Shown piece by piece: positions 18,426 to 29,769 of a DNA stretch of 64,000 nucleotides (within the stretch, counting starts at the first letter, position 1; each line of letters opens with the position of its first letter). The stretch is from the NCBI GenBank assembly GCA_018697195.1, contig JAGMWU010000028.1:5580405-5644404 (forward strand), written 5' to 3'. The notes below the pieces were generated by a model, which did not search any database, was not told the origin of the DNA, and saw only the letters and a program-made list of their open reading frames with translations. This stretch comes from Certhia americana (lineage: Eukaryota; Chordata; Aves; Passeriformes; Certhiidae). Position numbers and translations under genes: made by a program.

Positions 18426-18429
18426 GCAT

Positions 18430-20250
18430 ACCCATCCCCCAGCTTGACCTACCTACCCTTTTCTTCCCCGGCCTTGCCTTGCCTTGTCTGTCCCACCTGA
18501 GGTTTCCTTATCTTTGCCTATCCCAACCTTGCATTCCTGTACTGAACCCTTGGTGTCCTTCCCTTGCTCTTCCTACTACTCCATTGTCTTTTTCACCCAT
18601 CTTCCACCTTGACTTCCCTACCTCATTTCCTGGCCCTGCCTTGCTTTGCTTGCTCCTTCTTTGACTTGTCTTGGCTTGCTCACCCTAATCTTTCATTGTC
18701 CTACTGACACTCACATGTCCTACCCTTGCCCTTTCTACCACTCCTTTGCCTTGCACGGCCTTGCTCCCCCATTAGCCACCTGAACTTTCCTACTCTTTTT
18801 ATAATCTCCTTGATTTGCTGTGCAAGTCTCTCTGATTTGCCTTCCCTTCCCCAACCTTGTCTTGCCTTGCCATGCCTACCTTTCCCTTCTCTTCCATTGC
18901 CTCACTAGGCATCCCCTGCCTTGACATGCCAACCCCGTTATTCCCTGTCCTTGCCTTGCCTTTATTACCCCACCATTGGCTTGCCTTGCCAAACCATCAC
19001 TAGACTTGCCTTTCTCTGCTCTGCCTTGTCTCTAATTTCAGGCCTTCTCTTGCCTACCACTCACCTTGCCTCACCATTCCTACCAAACTTTGCTTTTCCT
19101 TGCCATTCCTCCCTATCCCTTACCTTATCTCTCCTTGCCTACATGTGTCATGCTTTGCATTGCCATTCATACCCATCCCCTGCCTGTGACTGCCTGGCCC
19201 TCTCTTCCCAGATCTTGCCTCACTTTTTGTTCCTCTCCTTTGACTAGCCTTGCCTTTCCTATCCCTCTCCTGCCTCACCTTACTTCTCCTCCTGCTGTGT
19301 CACTGCTTTGCCTTGCCTTGCCCTTAATTTCCCTCATTTGCTTTGCCTACCCCTACCTCTCATTGCATACCCCAGCCTTGCATTGCCTCACCAACCCCTT
19401 CCCCACCTTGCCTTTCTCTTCCTACCCCTCCCTTGCCTTCAGTGGTGTTACATACCCATCCCTCGCCTTGACTTCCTTTCCTCTCTCTTTTCTGGCCACG
19501 CCCTGGTCTGTCCTTTGGCCTGCCCTCCTTGCCCTCCCTTTTCTTTCCATCCCTTTCCTTGCCCTGTCTTGAATTGGCTACAATTCCTTTGCTGTGCTTT
19601 GCCTTTCTTTGCCTACTACTCCATTACCTTCCCTTGCTCTGCCCTGCCTGCCCCTGTCTTGTTTTTCATCACCTTGCACATCCATCCCCCACCTTGCCTT
19701 GCCTCACCTGTCCATCCCCCACCTTGCATTCCCTCACTGACTCCTCTGTGTCCTTCCTTGGCCCTTCCTGTCCCTTCATTGCCTGGCATTGCCTTGCTCA
19801 CCCATTTCCCACCTTAATTCCCCTCTTCTCCTGGCTCTGCCTTGCCTTGCCTGCCCCTCCTATGGCTCTCATTGCCTTGCCTCTCTCTCACAAGCCTTGA
19901 CTTTAAAACCCATCCCTTGATTTGCCTAGCCTACCTAGCCCTCCCTTCCCTTTGCCTTTCATGCATATCCCTTCCCTCCTCCTTTCTTCCCAGCCTTTGC
20001 CATGCTTTGCTTTCCTTCCCTGGGATTTCTCTTGTCCTTCCTACCCATTCCCTGCTTTGCCTTCCCTTTCTTACCTGTCCTTGCCTTGCCTAGCCCTCCC
20101 TGTCCCTGCCTGGCCTACCCATCACTGGACTTACCTTCCTATGCCCAGCCTTTCCTACCACTTTGGGGCCTTCTCTAGCCTAACACTCCACTTGCTCTCA
20201 CCTCACTGGACTTGCTTTCCCTATCTCTCCTTTGACTTGCCCAGAATTGC
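18430..20250. repeat. long TTGCC-based array
   Basis: About 1.8 kb of irregular CCTTGCC, CCCTTGCC and TACCC units on the + strand, strongly pyrimidine-skewed and poor in runs of A or G. Periodicity is loose (5 bp with frequent 1-6 bp changes). All long leucine/proline/serine-rich frames here (for example 19066-19572 and 19308-19817) come from the repeat. Confidence 0.9.
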
Positions 20251-20254
20251 CTAT

Positions 20255-20420
20255 GCTTGCATGGAAGGCAGGGCAAGGTAGGGCAGGGCAAGGCAGGGCA
20301 AGGCAAAGAGTGGTAGGCAAGGCAAAGTGAAGCAAAGAAGTTGTAGGCAAGGGAAGGCAAAGCAAGGGTAGGCTGGGAAAAATGGGGCAATGGTACTGAG
20401 AGCAAGGCAAAGCCAAGTGA
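20255..20420. repeat. GGCAA array, outer right
   Basis: AGGGCAAGGCAGGGCAAGGC-type sequence, the reverse complement of the array to its left. The switch occurs within about 15 bp around 20250-20262, giving a fold-back junction. Confidence 0.85.
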
Positions 20421-21267
20421 CTCAGAGTGCCTTTCCTTGGGAAGCAAAGGACAGAGTGCCAGTGTTGGTGGAGCAGGTGTTAATGTCCATGGGGAGGTAA
20501 ACTGCAAAACTTTTTTTGATGAGGCACATTCTGTGTAGGAGCAGCTGTTGAATGCATTCAGTACTGGAGGTGGTATCCAACTTTCAGTTGGTAAATTCCT
20601 GAATGACAGTGACAATACTTTTCCATGGAAAGGAAAGCATGTAGCCTGAGAGTTTCAGGTGCAGATAAGAAGCTGCCCAGTGGAGGTTAAGAGTGGTGGT
20701 AACTTTCTGTCCTCGCATATTTGGTATGGAAGCACTCCCTCCATTTGTACAGTTAAGGAGTTGATATCGATTTTTTGAAGGTGGTTTCCTGAAAGGGTCA
20801 ATTTGGCATGTGGTTTCCACTTCTCAGAGGTGTTCTCCTGAAATTCTGGCACTATATTTATTCTGGGCAAGGTAAGCAGCTATACTCGGTGTGCAGCTGA
20901 TGTCGTACCCAGGGCAGGTAATGCCCAGGAACAGAATTCTGGCACCCTTGAAGGGGATCAGTTCCTGGATTTTCTATTTTGGAGGAGTGAAGCCTATTTA
21001 TTTTGAGATGGGCTCACAGTTCCTCTCTTTGCTGGGTGCAGTTCAAAGGGTGCAGTTGAAGTTGTCAGCAGACACAGCTTTCTCAACCAGCACTTTGTGA
21101 GCTAGGCTTTTGCCCAATGTTTTCAAGTTTGAAACTGGATTCTGTGAGAGTTGAAAACATTTACTAGCACAAAGGAGTTCTTGTTGCCGTTTGAGTGTGG
21201 TGCAAATAAGAGTTTGTACCTGGAAGGGGAAGATCAGCAAAATGATTTTGTCCTGACAGAGTTGATT

Positions 21268-21426
21268 TGAGAGCAGGGACATTCGCAGCTTGGCTCTGTG
21301 CCCTCGGGGTGGTTTCCAGCTGGGCTGGGTGCATTTCCCTCTTTTGTGAGTCGGCAGCGGCATCGTGTGGTTGTTTGGATGAGCGCTGGCGGTGCCCAGG
21401 AGAAAGCCAAGCGCTTTCCTGGCCCC
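21268..21426 (-). repeat. near-identical GC-rich core of the inverted repeat, right copy
   Basis: Reverse-complement partner of 14879-15039. Immediately to its right, about 45 bp (21430-21475) are inserted relative to the left arm before similarity resumes at the CTGACAG landmark. Confidence 0.8.
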
Positions 21427-21619
21427 ATTATTCGTGTGGGAACAGTGCGGGGAAAGCTCCGCTGTGGAGTCTGGCTCTGGGAGACTGACAGAAGGTAATG
21501 GTGCATGTAGCTGGGCAGGAAGCCAGATGGTTTAATTGTTGGCTGTGCAGTTTATAGGCTGCAAAAGAAAAGGGAATTCCAGCACGGCCTCTTTCTTTCA
21601 GAACCTTTTCTGTGGGACA

Positions 21620-23270
21620 TGCTCAACATGTAATTCACATCCTTTGAACTGAAGTTCTGGAGATATGCAACTTTCCCTCAAGCTCTATGTACCATCTACT
21701 CTGTCCCCTTTGTAGATTCAAACCCCTTTAAAACCTCCTGCAAATGCTATCATACAGAATAGTCCTAGTACAAAAAGCCTGTGTTTGTGTTCATCTTCCC
21801 TTTTTAGTCTGTAAACTAGACTGGACACACTAGTGATTCACACTCTTTCTCAGTTATACAGAGCATCACATTCTCTCAAGGTGGCTGAGTCCATCGCTAA
21901 AGAGAAGCATTTCCAGCTGCAGTTTGGACTGAGAGATGTGCCAAGACAGAAAGCATTTGATGACCTTCCCTCTTTCCTGTGATATTCCCAATGCAATCAC
22001 ATTTACACACCTCCAGTGTTGCAGCTACATCTTACAGAAAAGTGTCAGGACAGAAACTGTTCCTAAATTACCTGCCTCTTCTGGCAGCATTTAAACTGCT
22101 CACAGCATGCTGGGGTTATGCAGCTTCCTTCTCACATGTATGTGCATTTTTCAAGTCTCACTGCTACCTTTCAAACATCCAGCAGCTGCTGCCATAAAAA
22201 AGGCTCTTGAAGAAGAAGGCAATGCTGGGCTGCACCTTACCCTTGCTGCATGAAAGCCACATCAAACTCAGGGTGCACTCTGCAACTTTCCTTGTCTGCT
22301 ACATCTTACCATAGTGTTCTCCAGATCTTGGAGTCTACAGCTAAATGGAATCATTTCCACATAGGGCTCAGACAGGAAAATGTTCTAGACCAGGTAGCTT
22401 TTTGCTGACTTTTCCCCATTACCATTGATAACTTGGATTTGGAAGGCAGTCGGGAGGCAGTCCTGCTCCTCTTGCAGCCAGTGCCCTGCACACTCAGCCA
22501 CAGTGATCTGTGGGCTCATTCTCAACCTTTGTAAGGTGTCATTCTCCCTGAATGTGCCATAGCCATCTCCTCACACAGAACCCTGTGCCAGCACTAAGAC
22601 CTCCAGCTCACGGTTTCTGTCGACACGGGCTGGTGCCAGGCACTTTCCTTCTCAGCTCTAAGTACCATCACATTCTATCAGTCTTGAGTCTGAATCTAGC
22701 AGGAAAAGTTTTCCAACTACATCTCACACAGATAACTGTGCCAGGACAAGAAGCTTGCTTGCAGCTTGCCCCTTATGAGTGGAAACTTGTATTTGTACCA
22801 CAGTCGAGTGGAAGTTCTCTTTCCTTTACCACCCACAAAGTGCCATCAGATTGCTGTGATCTGCACATTCCTTCTCAGCTGTGTCATCATGGACTTCACC
22901 ACGCAAATAATGATCAAATATCTGGAAAGACCTCTCACACAGAAAAATGTGCCTGAACAAAAACATTTTCTTCTCATTGCCCAGATTGTAGTGGTTTCTT
23001 CAAGGGCTTAGAGATTAAAGAACTAATTCAGGAACTGCTTCTCTCCTGGCACATGCTGTTGAAATGCTGCCGAAACAAAGGCATACCTAGCAAGTGCTTC
23101 TGTTCTGGCACATATTTGTGTACAGGAGCACACTGACACGTTGGTCTCTGCAAACTGAAAACTGCATGAACTTACCTGAAGGCAAGCAGAAAATTTCAGA
23201 GCAGCAGGTTGAGCGTGCAGCTCATGGGATGCAACAGGGAAAGAGGTCTCCACTTGTGGTATGAATGCAT
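21620..23270. repeat. right arm of inverted duplication
   Basis: Contains reverse-complement partners of left-arm blocks (see the entry for the whole duplication). No gene-like frame. The stretch 22430-22700 has weaker matches to the left arm. Confidence 0.65.
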
Positions 23271-23689
23271 CGTGTAAGGGGCATGGTCTGGGCAAGCTTC
23301 TTGTCTTGGTGCATTTATCTGTGTGGGATGTTACTGAAAACCTTTCAGTTTAGAGTCTGGGGTAACAATGGGATGTGATTGATGGTAGAACTGATCAGGA
23401 ATGTGCACAGCACAGGTGTGTTCACCCAAGCAGTGGGCTGGACTGCTGCTGTGCCAGCACATTGTGCTGTGTGAGAGCAAGGGGACATTTCAGACTCTGG
23501 GGTGAGGAAAATGCTTCATCATGCTGAGGAAAGACCTGTGGAGCACCGTGGCCATGTGTGCAGTGCACAGGCTGCAAGAGGAGTGTTACTGCTTGTCTGA
23601 GGCTCCCACTCTATCCATAATGAAAGGAATAAGAGATTTGTGTCTACAAACAAACTATGGGTCTGCTGGTAGATAAAGCTAGATAATGA

Positions 23690-24025
23690 GAGATGAAAGA
23701 AACAATGGGAAGAATCATAAATTCCATAGGAACTCCACTGACGCAAGGAAAAGAAAGAGGGGGATACATATCAGAAGGGGGTCTGTATTAGGTGATTTGG
23801 GAAGTCTGTACCTCTCAAGTACCTCAGCTGGTGGAGAAAGAGAGAGGGAAATGTGGCCAGGAAATCAGGATAAAAAGGGAGACTGTGTCCTCTAACAGTT
23901 TGAGAGACCTTGTGGGAAATGCCCATGACCTCTCCCTTTATTTGAATAAAGTAACAGGAATCCTCTGTCTCCTGTTTGGACATAAACCTCTGGTGTTTGT
24001 GGATTAATTTTCCTGACAATAACAA
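23690..24025 (+). mobile_element. LTR, sense
   Basis: GTATTAGGTGATTTGGGAAG, GTACCTCTCAAGTACCTCAG and a poly(A) signal in TTTGAATAAAGTAACAGGA at about 23945, then CTCTGGTGTTTGTGGATTAA near the end. This matches the arrangement of a common bird ERV LTR. It lies just outside the right palindrome arm. Confidence 0.7.
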
Positions 24026-24399
24026 GTTCAAACTACAGCAGCAGAGGCAAAGAAGGCTGACTGTTGCATATGCACTCAAAGCCCATCCTCTATGAGAAAT
24101 CATCTCCCCTGTGTTTCTGTCCCTTTTGAATTCTTAGTCAGGTAAGACTAATTCTCTTATGAATTTTCACTGAAGAAAGCACCATACCTCCCCTGAACAA
24201 GGAAGGCTTTGTCCCAAACATGACGTGACACTCCTGAGTGTGCTGGGAAAGCTTGCTCTGTAGGGGCTGGGAACTGGAAATATCACAGAGCCTTAAAATT
24301 CATAAAATAAATGGAAATGGACAATTCAGATAACTATAAACCAATGAGTTCCTATAACCACTAATATGATGGAAGTGCTTCTTAAGAAGTTACAAGCAA

Positions 24400-25265
24400 G
24401 AACTCAGATGATGCTATGAAAAGTTATGCTCTAAGACAAAAAATGCAATTAAGTTCAGAGACAATAGTAAAAAGATGCCAAATGTTGTGTAAATAACCGA
24501 GATCCAAGGAAAGCTGCACATAAGTGATGTGAAAAGAGTAACACTTCCTAGGCAATACTGGCAGATGGATTTGACAGAGTTGCCAAAGAGTAAACAATAT
24601 AAATATCTACCTGTTTTAGTGGACATCTTTTCATGATGGTGCCCTTCCCTTGCCACACTAATCCTGTTAGGGAAGTCATCAAAGTACTATTAAAGGAAAT
24701 AATCCCCAGACTTGGAATTCCTGAATAATTGTCCTCAGTCAATGGGCCCCATTTTATTTCAGAAGGAAATATTTTACTGTCCAAGGAGTATCAAAATTCC
24801 TCCCGTTTAAATGGGATTTACATACTCCCTGGAAACCACAGGCTAGTAAAAGGGTAGAAAGAATGAATCAAGACTCTTTTAAAGAAATATAAATTTTTTG
24901 TCAGGAAACTCAACTGAAATAGGTAGATGTCTTGTCCACTACCTTGATGAGGTAAGGATCACTCCATGAGTCACAGAAGGAGTCAGTCCTTTTGAAATAT
25001 TATATGGGAAACCATATCAAGCTAATAGTATGGACAATTGAAGTGATCAGGTGGTACTAAGGAGAAGGCATGATAAAATATTATTTGCTTTCTCTTTCTT
25101 TTGTTTTATCCTCTTTTCATATGTAGTCAGTGAGCACATTTGTCCCTGGACATGTCTCTACACAATTTTCAACCTGGAGATTTGGTTTATATTCCTAAAT
25201 GAAAAGCTGGACTGCTGAAAGGAAAGTAGAAACGGTCTTGCATTGTCCTGGCTCAATTATTTTTG
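24400..25265 (+). mobile_element. endogenous retrovirus pol fragment, integrase region, broken
   Basis: A frame at 24547-24637 shows the start of the retroviral integrase catalytic core (WQMD, TELP, then a hydrophobic VLVDIFS segment). The continuation to about 24770 is broken by stops and frame changes, and a C-terminal-type segment (FQPGDLVY motif near 25170) follows. The motif style is that of gammaretrovirus-like (class I) elements. The LTR at 23690-24025 may belong to the same insertion. Dead remnant; no intact protein. Confidence 0.75.
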
Positions 25266-25269
25266 TAGT

Positions 25270-26595
25270 TCCATTGATGCCAGTTTGCTGCTAAGCTGTT
25301 GTAGGATTCAATGTTTAAATGTGTGGTTTTTGAAGTTATGGAATTGACTTTTCAAAACTGTGGTCTGTCAGACAATGATTGTTTCCTGAGGAATCCTGGC
25401 TGCTGTGGTCCAGGAGCAGAGCTGTGGGTTCATGGGTACAGCCACCTTGGGGCAGGACAAGGTCCCATCTCCCACCTGGAGCCTGACAAGCTCACAGGAA
25501 AGGGTGAACCCTAATGTGAAACGTGAATGTGGTGCCCTTCAGGAGGGAAAAAGGCAGTGCACTGTTTCCTGGGGATTTTCCTTCTTTGTTAGCTCTCAGG
25601 GATTCACATGACTTTAACAGCCCATTGCAGGATTTAAGCACACAAAGTCAAGCACTTGCCAGCTGCCCTCCTGAGGTGTGGCTGGAAGCCACCTGTGAGC
25701 TCCTGTTCCCTCCACAATTCAGAAGGTAATTTTTTTATTTATTTAGTGATGAAAGCAACTCAGGAGTTACACTGATGTTCAGCACCTGTTTTAACTTCAG
25801 GTCCCACCACATCATTTCCCAGGCTGTCACATAACAGGAGGGATACATCAAACCAGCCCCATAAACATATCCTGCACATTTCTTTATTTGACCTGGAATG
25901 ACAGCACATGATCCTGCTGGGCCATCTCTGCTGCTCTGTGTGGGAACCAAGGTGGTGTCTTTACATTCCAGGGTAAGGATTTTGTTATTTTTTTAAAGTG
26001 ACTTTGAAGTCACCTTAAGGCTAGCTGGAGGAAAGCAGCAACCTCCTCTATTTTCTTTGGTGTTTTCTCATTCCTGTGCATCACATTTAAGTTATATTCT
26101 CACAATTTGGCAAGCAGAATCTATCACTTAAGTTTGGGCTTTTGTCTAATAGTCGTGAATATCAATACTGAAAATCTTTCTAAGGTTTGGCTCAGGCTCC
26201 TTGTATGCATTTTATAAAACTGCTTCTGGCCACTGTTTAAATTTACTTTTTTTTTCTACCCCTGTTTATCTTGAATGTTAAAACTCTGAAAGGGGCCTGA
26301 GTGTTGTCCTCCCTCCTTTGTGGGGTGTGGCTAATGTTTGCTCCCTGGCTTTGCAGAGGAGAAATTCCAGTAACACACCACTAGACTTGCACTGCTCTTG
26401 TTGGAAACCAATTAAAAGCTTCCTGCTGCCTGACCTTGCAGGTGACCATCTTCTCCTCCTTGCATGGGCAGCCTGTGGGTTGGCCAAATCCCTCTCCAGA
26501 ACCCAAAGTTACCCCAAGCAGTGATGCTGGTATGAAGAGAATTCTTCCCAGATGGGGTTTTCTGTCCAGCTCTGGGGCTTCCAACACACAAAACA
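25270..26595. other. no gene seen
   Basis: No recognised gene or named repeat. A stretch around 25800-25950 (CCACATCATTTCCCAGGCTG) has no partner in the window. Confidence 0.5.
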
Positions 26596-26599
26596 TGTT

Positions 26600-27025
26600 G
26601 GAATAATCAGAGGGCTGGAACCCCTCTGCTCTGGAGACAGACTGAGAGGGATGGGGCTGCTGTTCAGGCTGGAGAAGAGAAAGCTCTGGAGACACCTTAG
26701 AGGCCCTTCCAGTGTCTAAAGGGGCTTACAAGGAGAAGAAAGTTGTAGAGGGACTTTGGACAAAGGCTTGGAGTGGCAGGACAAGGGGACAATGGCTTCA
26801 GAGAGGGCAGGGTCAGATCAGATATTGGGAAGAAATTCTGAGAGTGGTGAGGCCCTGGCCCAGACTGCCCCGAGCTGTGGCTGCCCTATCCCTGGAAGTG
26901 TCACAGGGTGGGTTGGACAGGGCTTGGAGCAGTGTGGGACAGCAGGTCCGTGCCCATGGCAGGGGAGGGAACAACACAGTGTTTGTGGTGCCTTCCAACC
27001 AAACCAGTCTGTGATTCTATGATTT
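26600..27025 (+). mobile_element. CR1 LINE 3' fragment
   Basis: Sense CR1: GGAACCCCTCTGCTCTGGAG, GGCTGGAGAAGAGAAAGCTC, GGGACTTTGGACAAAGGC and CCATGGCAGGGGAGGGAAC, ending GTCTGTGATTCTATGATTT. Confidence 0.9.
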
Positions 27026-27444
27026 ATTGCTGGTGATTCTGTGCTTTTCACTCTGGAAATGTAGTTTTCAAGGGGGTTGCAGCTTTCACAATTGAAGACA
27101 AAGCTGCTGCTCTGTGTGTTTACTTTTCACCTCTTTCTTATCCTCTCCTCTGCCTTTTCCTGTGTGGGGCTATTTTTGGGGTTCACCTTTTGTGGTGAAA
27201 TGAGCTGTCACACCAAACTGAGGGAAAGGGAACGGGTTGCAGTGCTTAGTTTGCAGATTTCATTCATAAGCCCTGTGCAGAAAACACAGCCTGTCTGTTG
27301 GGTAGCTGGTCCTGCTGATTTTTATTATCTACAGCTGTTTCTATGAATACAGGGCTTCACAGAGAAGATTCACACAGGGCTGTGCTTCTTGTAAATGGAA
27401 TTGGTTTATTCTTGCTAGGTAGCAAGTGCCAGCTGATGGCTTGA

Positions 27445-27620
27445 GGAGGAAATCATAAAATCATAGAATCTCCTGAGCTGGAAGGAGTCCACAAGGGTCA
27501 TTGAGTGCAACTCCTGCCCTGCACAGACCCTCCCACAATCCCACCCTGTGCCTGAGAGCATTATCCAAATGCTCCTTGAGCCCTGGGGCAGTGACCATTC
27601 CCTGGGACCACAAGCTTTGA
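27445..27620 (-). mobile_element. CR1 LINE 3' end
   Basis: Antisense CR1: AAATCATAGAATCTCCTGAG, then GAAGGAGTCCACAAGGGTCA and CAACTCCTGCCCTGCACAGA. Same subfamily as the copies at 38085-38350. Confidence 0.85.
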
Positions 27621-27624
27621 TTAT

Positions 27625-29430
27625 TAGTTCAGGCTTGAGAGACATAAATTTTGTAGTAAAATAGTAAAATGTTGATTGGTTGCATAGGGTGTTGTATGTT
27701 TAGTAATTAGATGTTTACAAAAATATTTTATGGATGTCTATGAAGTTGCAGGTGCTACCATTCTTGTGGAGGAATGTACCAGCAGAGCTAATTTTTTCTA
27801 TTTAAATCGAGAGAAGCGTGATCTAATTTCACTTAAAATGTGCTCTTTTGCCCATTATAGCTTGGAAAGGTGGATTCTAACCTTTTAAACATTCTTTAGA
27901 AAAGCAAACCAAATCTTTGACTGTAAGTGTAGGTGGAGCACCTGAGATGGTGAAAATCAGGTAATCTCTCACTGATAGCCACAATTAGCAGAGCTGTTGC
28001 AATGAAGACTAAGAAATACAGAGACATTGATATTAAACTCAGGCAGCTCAAGAACCTAGCAGTCAAAAAAGAGAATAATTTTCTTCACTAACACATCTTT
28101 TGCATTTTAAGGTGTGTAATTTAATAAATACAGATGTATTTGAAACTCAACTCCTGTCCTTTCTAGTTCATGACAAGTGTGTGGCAGATTGGACTTTTTT
28201 CCCCTTAAAGAGAGGTTGAGCTGGAGTGGAAAAAGGTTTCATGGAACAAGTGTGAAAGAATAAAAAGGGATAAAAGGGCTTATATTCTCTTTTGCCTGTT
28301 TGGTGGTATGAAAATTCCAACAATGCCATCCCTGCTGGCTCTGAGGGAGCAGTGAGATATAATCCTTAATTTAGGCATTCCTGCTGTATGGTTACAATGT
28401 AGAGGAGAGGCCTTACTGGAAAAGGTTTTTCTGCTGACAAGGCTCACCTGTGATCTGTTGGGGTGTGAGGCAGGGACAGCTGCAGGTGCAGGAGATCGTG
28501 GCATTGCAGCATCTCCCCTCACAGCTGCAGAGCTGAGGGGCAGCAGCTTTCCTATGCAATGGTGCAAGATTCCCAATACTTTCCTGTTTCTGCATCAGGA
28601 GAAAACCATCTGGGCCAAAGAGCTTTTTAGTGAAGCAAAGGGTGAAAGAAAGACATTTCCTAGAATAGCCAATATTCTGATAGAGATTTTTTGTTGGGTT
28701 TTTTGTTGGTTTTTTTTTTTTTTTGTTCCTTTTTGTAGAAGCTTAATTCTGCATTGAGGTGAAAGTCAGCTGGAACTTACACCTGCTGGCCTTCTTCTGC
28801 TTCGTTCTTCCTCAGTTCTTTCTCTCCTCTGACTGAAGAACTGCAAGGCTGACCAAGCCAGCCAGCTGGGTGTCTGACCAGCCCTGTGCTAACCAAGGGT
28901 GCCGTTCCCAAATAGGTGTAAACTTCAACCAGAGTAAAAGCTGTTGGGAAAGTTATGAATCATATCCCATTCTGCAAGTCAAATTCTTGACTGTTTTCTC
29001 ACTACTGTTGATTCAACTGTAAATTATTTAAAATAGCAGTTAAAATGTGTAATTTTCCATACTAGCAGATTCTTGGTGCCCTAACTTTGTGCTGAGAAGG
29101 TGCTATAAACATATGGCAATGTTTGCATATATAGAATTTGTGTTTTTTAAGATGAAGTTATCTCTTCATTTCAAAGCTTAGCAGAGGGATTTTTGGGTTT
29201 ATCATGATCCAGTATACAAGTGTCAGCCCTCTGCTGCAGGTGCAGCATAAGGATTCAAGTTGTTTAAACACTAAATTAGCATTTTACTTTCCATTTAGCT
29301 GTCATTTACCACCTCCCTCTTAATTCTTATCTTTAAAATGACAGTTTAAATATTTGCTTACCTGTGGTAAAACTGTGCCATGCTTATCCCTTTAAGATAA
29401 ACTCCTTATCTGAAAGGCAGAAAGCTGAGA
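27625..29430. other. AT-rich unique sequence, no gene seen
   Basis: Only short open frames. A poly-T run lies at about 28715-28725. No recognised repeat. Confidence 0.6.
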
Positions 29431-29439
29431 TGACCAAGA

Positions 29440-29765
29440 AAACTGTTTGGAGAAGGAGGCCTACAAGAGAGCTGGAGAGGGACTTTGGACAAGGACCTGG
29501 ACTGACTGGACAAGAGGGAATGGCTTTAAGCTGAAAGATGGTAGATTTAGATTGGATATTATTAAGAAATTCCTCCCTGTGAGGGTGGGCAGGCCCTGGC
29601 ACAGGGTGCCCAGAGAAGCTGGGGCTGCCTCTGGATCCCTGGCAGTGTCCAAGGCCAGGCTGGACAGGGCTTGGAGCAACCTGGGACAGTGGAAGGTGTG
29701 CCTGCCCATGGCAGGGGGGTGGAACAAGATGGTCCCCAAGGTCTCTTCCAATGCAAACCATCCTG
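29440..29765 (+). mobile_element. CR1 LINE 3' fragment
   Basis: Sense CR1: GAGAGGGACTTTGGACAAGG, GGCAGGCCCTGGCACAGGGT and CTGCCCATGGCAGGGGGGTG, ending in CCAATGCAAACCATCCTGGG. Octamer tail largely lost. Confidence 0.88.
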
Positions 29766-29769
29766 GGGT

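Larger units (their letters stand above)
10838..23300. repeat. large degenerate inverted duplication (palindrome), centre about 18.2 kb
   Basis: Left-arm blocks match the reverse complement of right-arm blocks in nested order: 10838-10945 with 23065-23175; 11520-11600 with 22715-22790; 12005-12135 with 22160-22310; 13660-13760 with 21880-21990; 14690-15250 with 21040-21620; 15570-15970 with 20560-20960; and TTGCC array 16300-16450 with GGCAA array 20255-20420. Arms differ in length because the left holds two LTR-like insertions and extra repeat copies. Arm divergence is roughly 15-25 per cent by eye, apart from one near-identical core. The arms are themselves built from smaller units that recur in both orientations. 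No gene was recognised in either arm. Confidence 0.8.

Noticed and set aside
18359..20281. Series of Leu/Pro/Ser-rich frames that look like membrane proteins
   Set aside because: All are translations of the TTGCC array.
12000..23000. CRISPR-like or prokaryotic island interpretation of the repeats
   Set aside because: Repeats are long, diverged, in both orientations and without uniform spacers; all other evidence is vertebrate.
24400..25265. A functional retroviral polymerase gene
   Set aside because: Several stops and frame shifts within the recognisable integrase part; only fragments remain.
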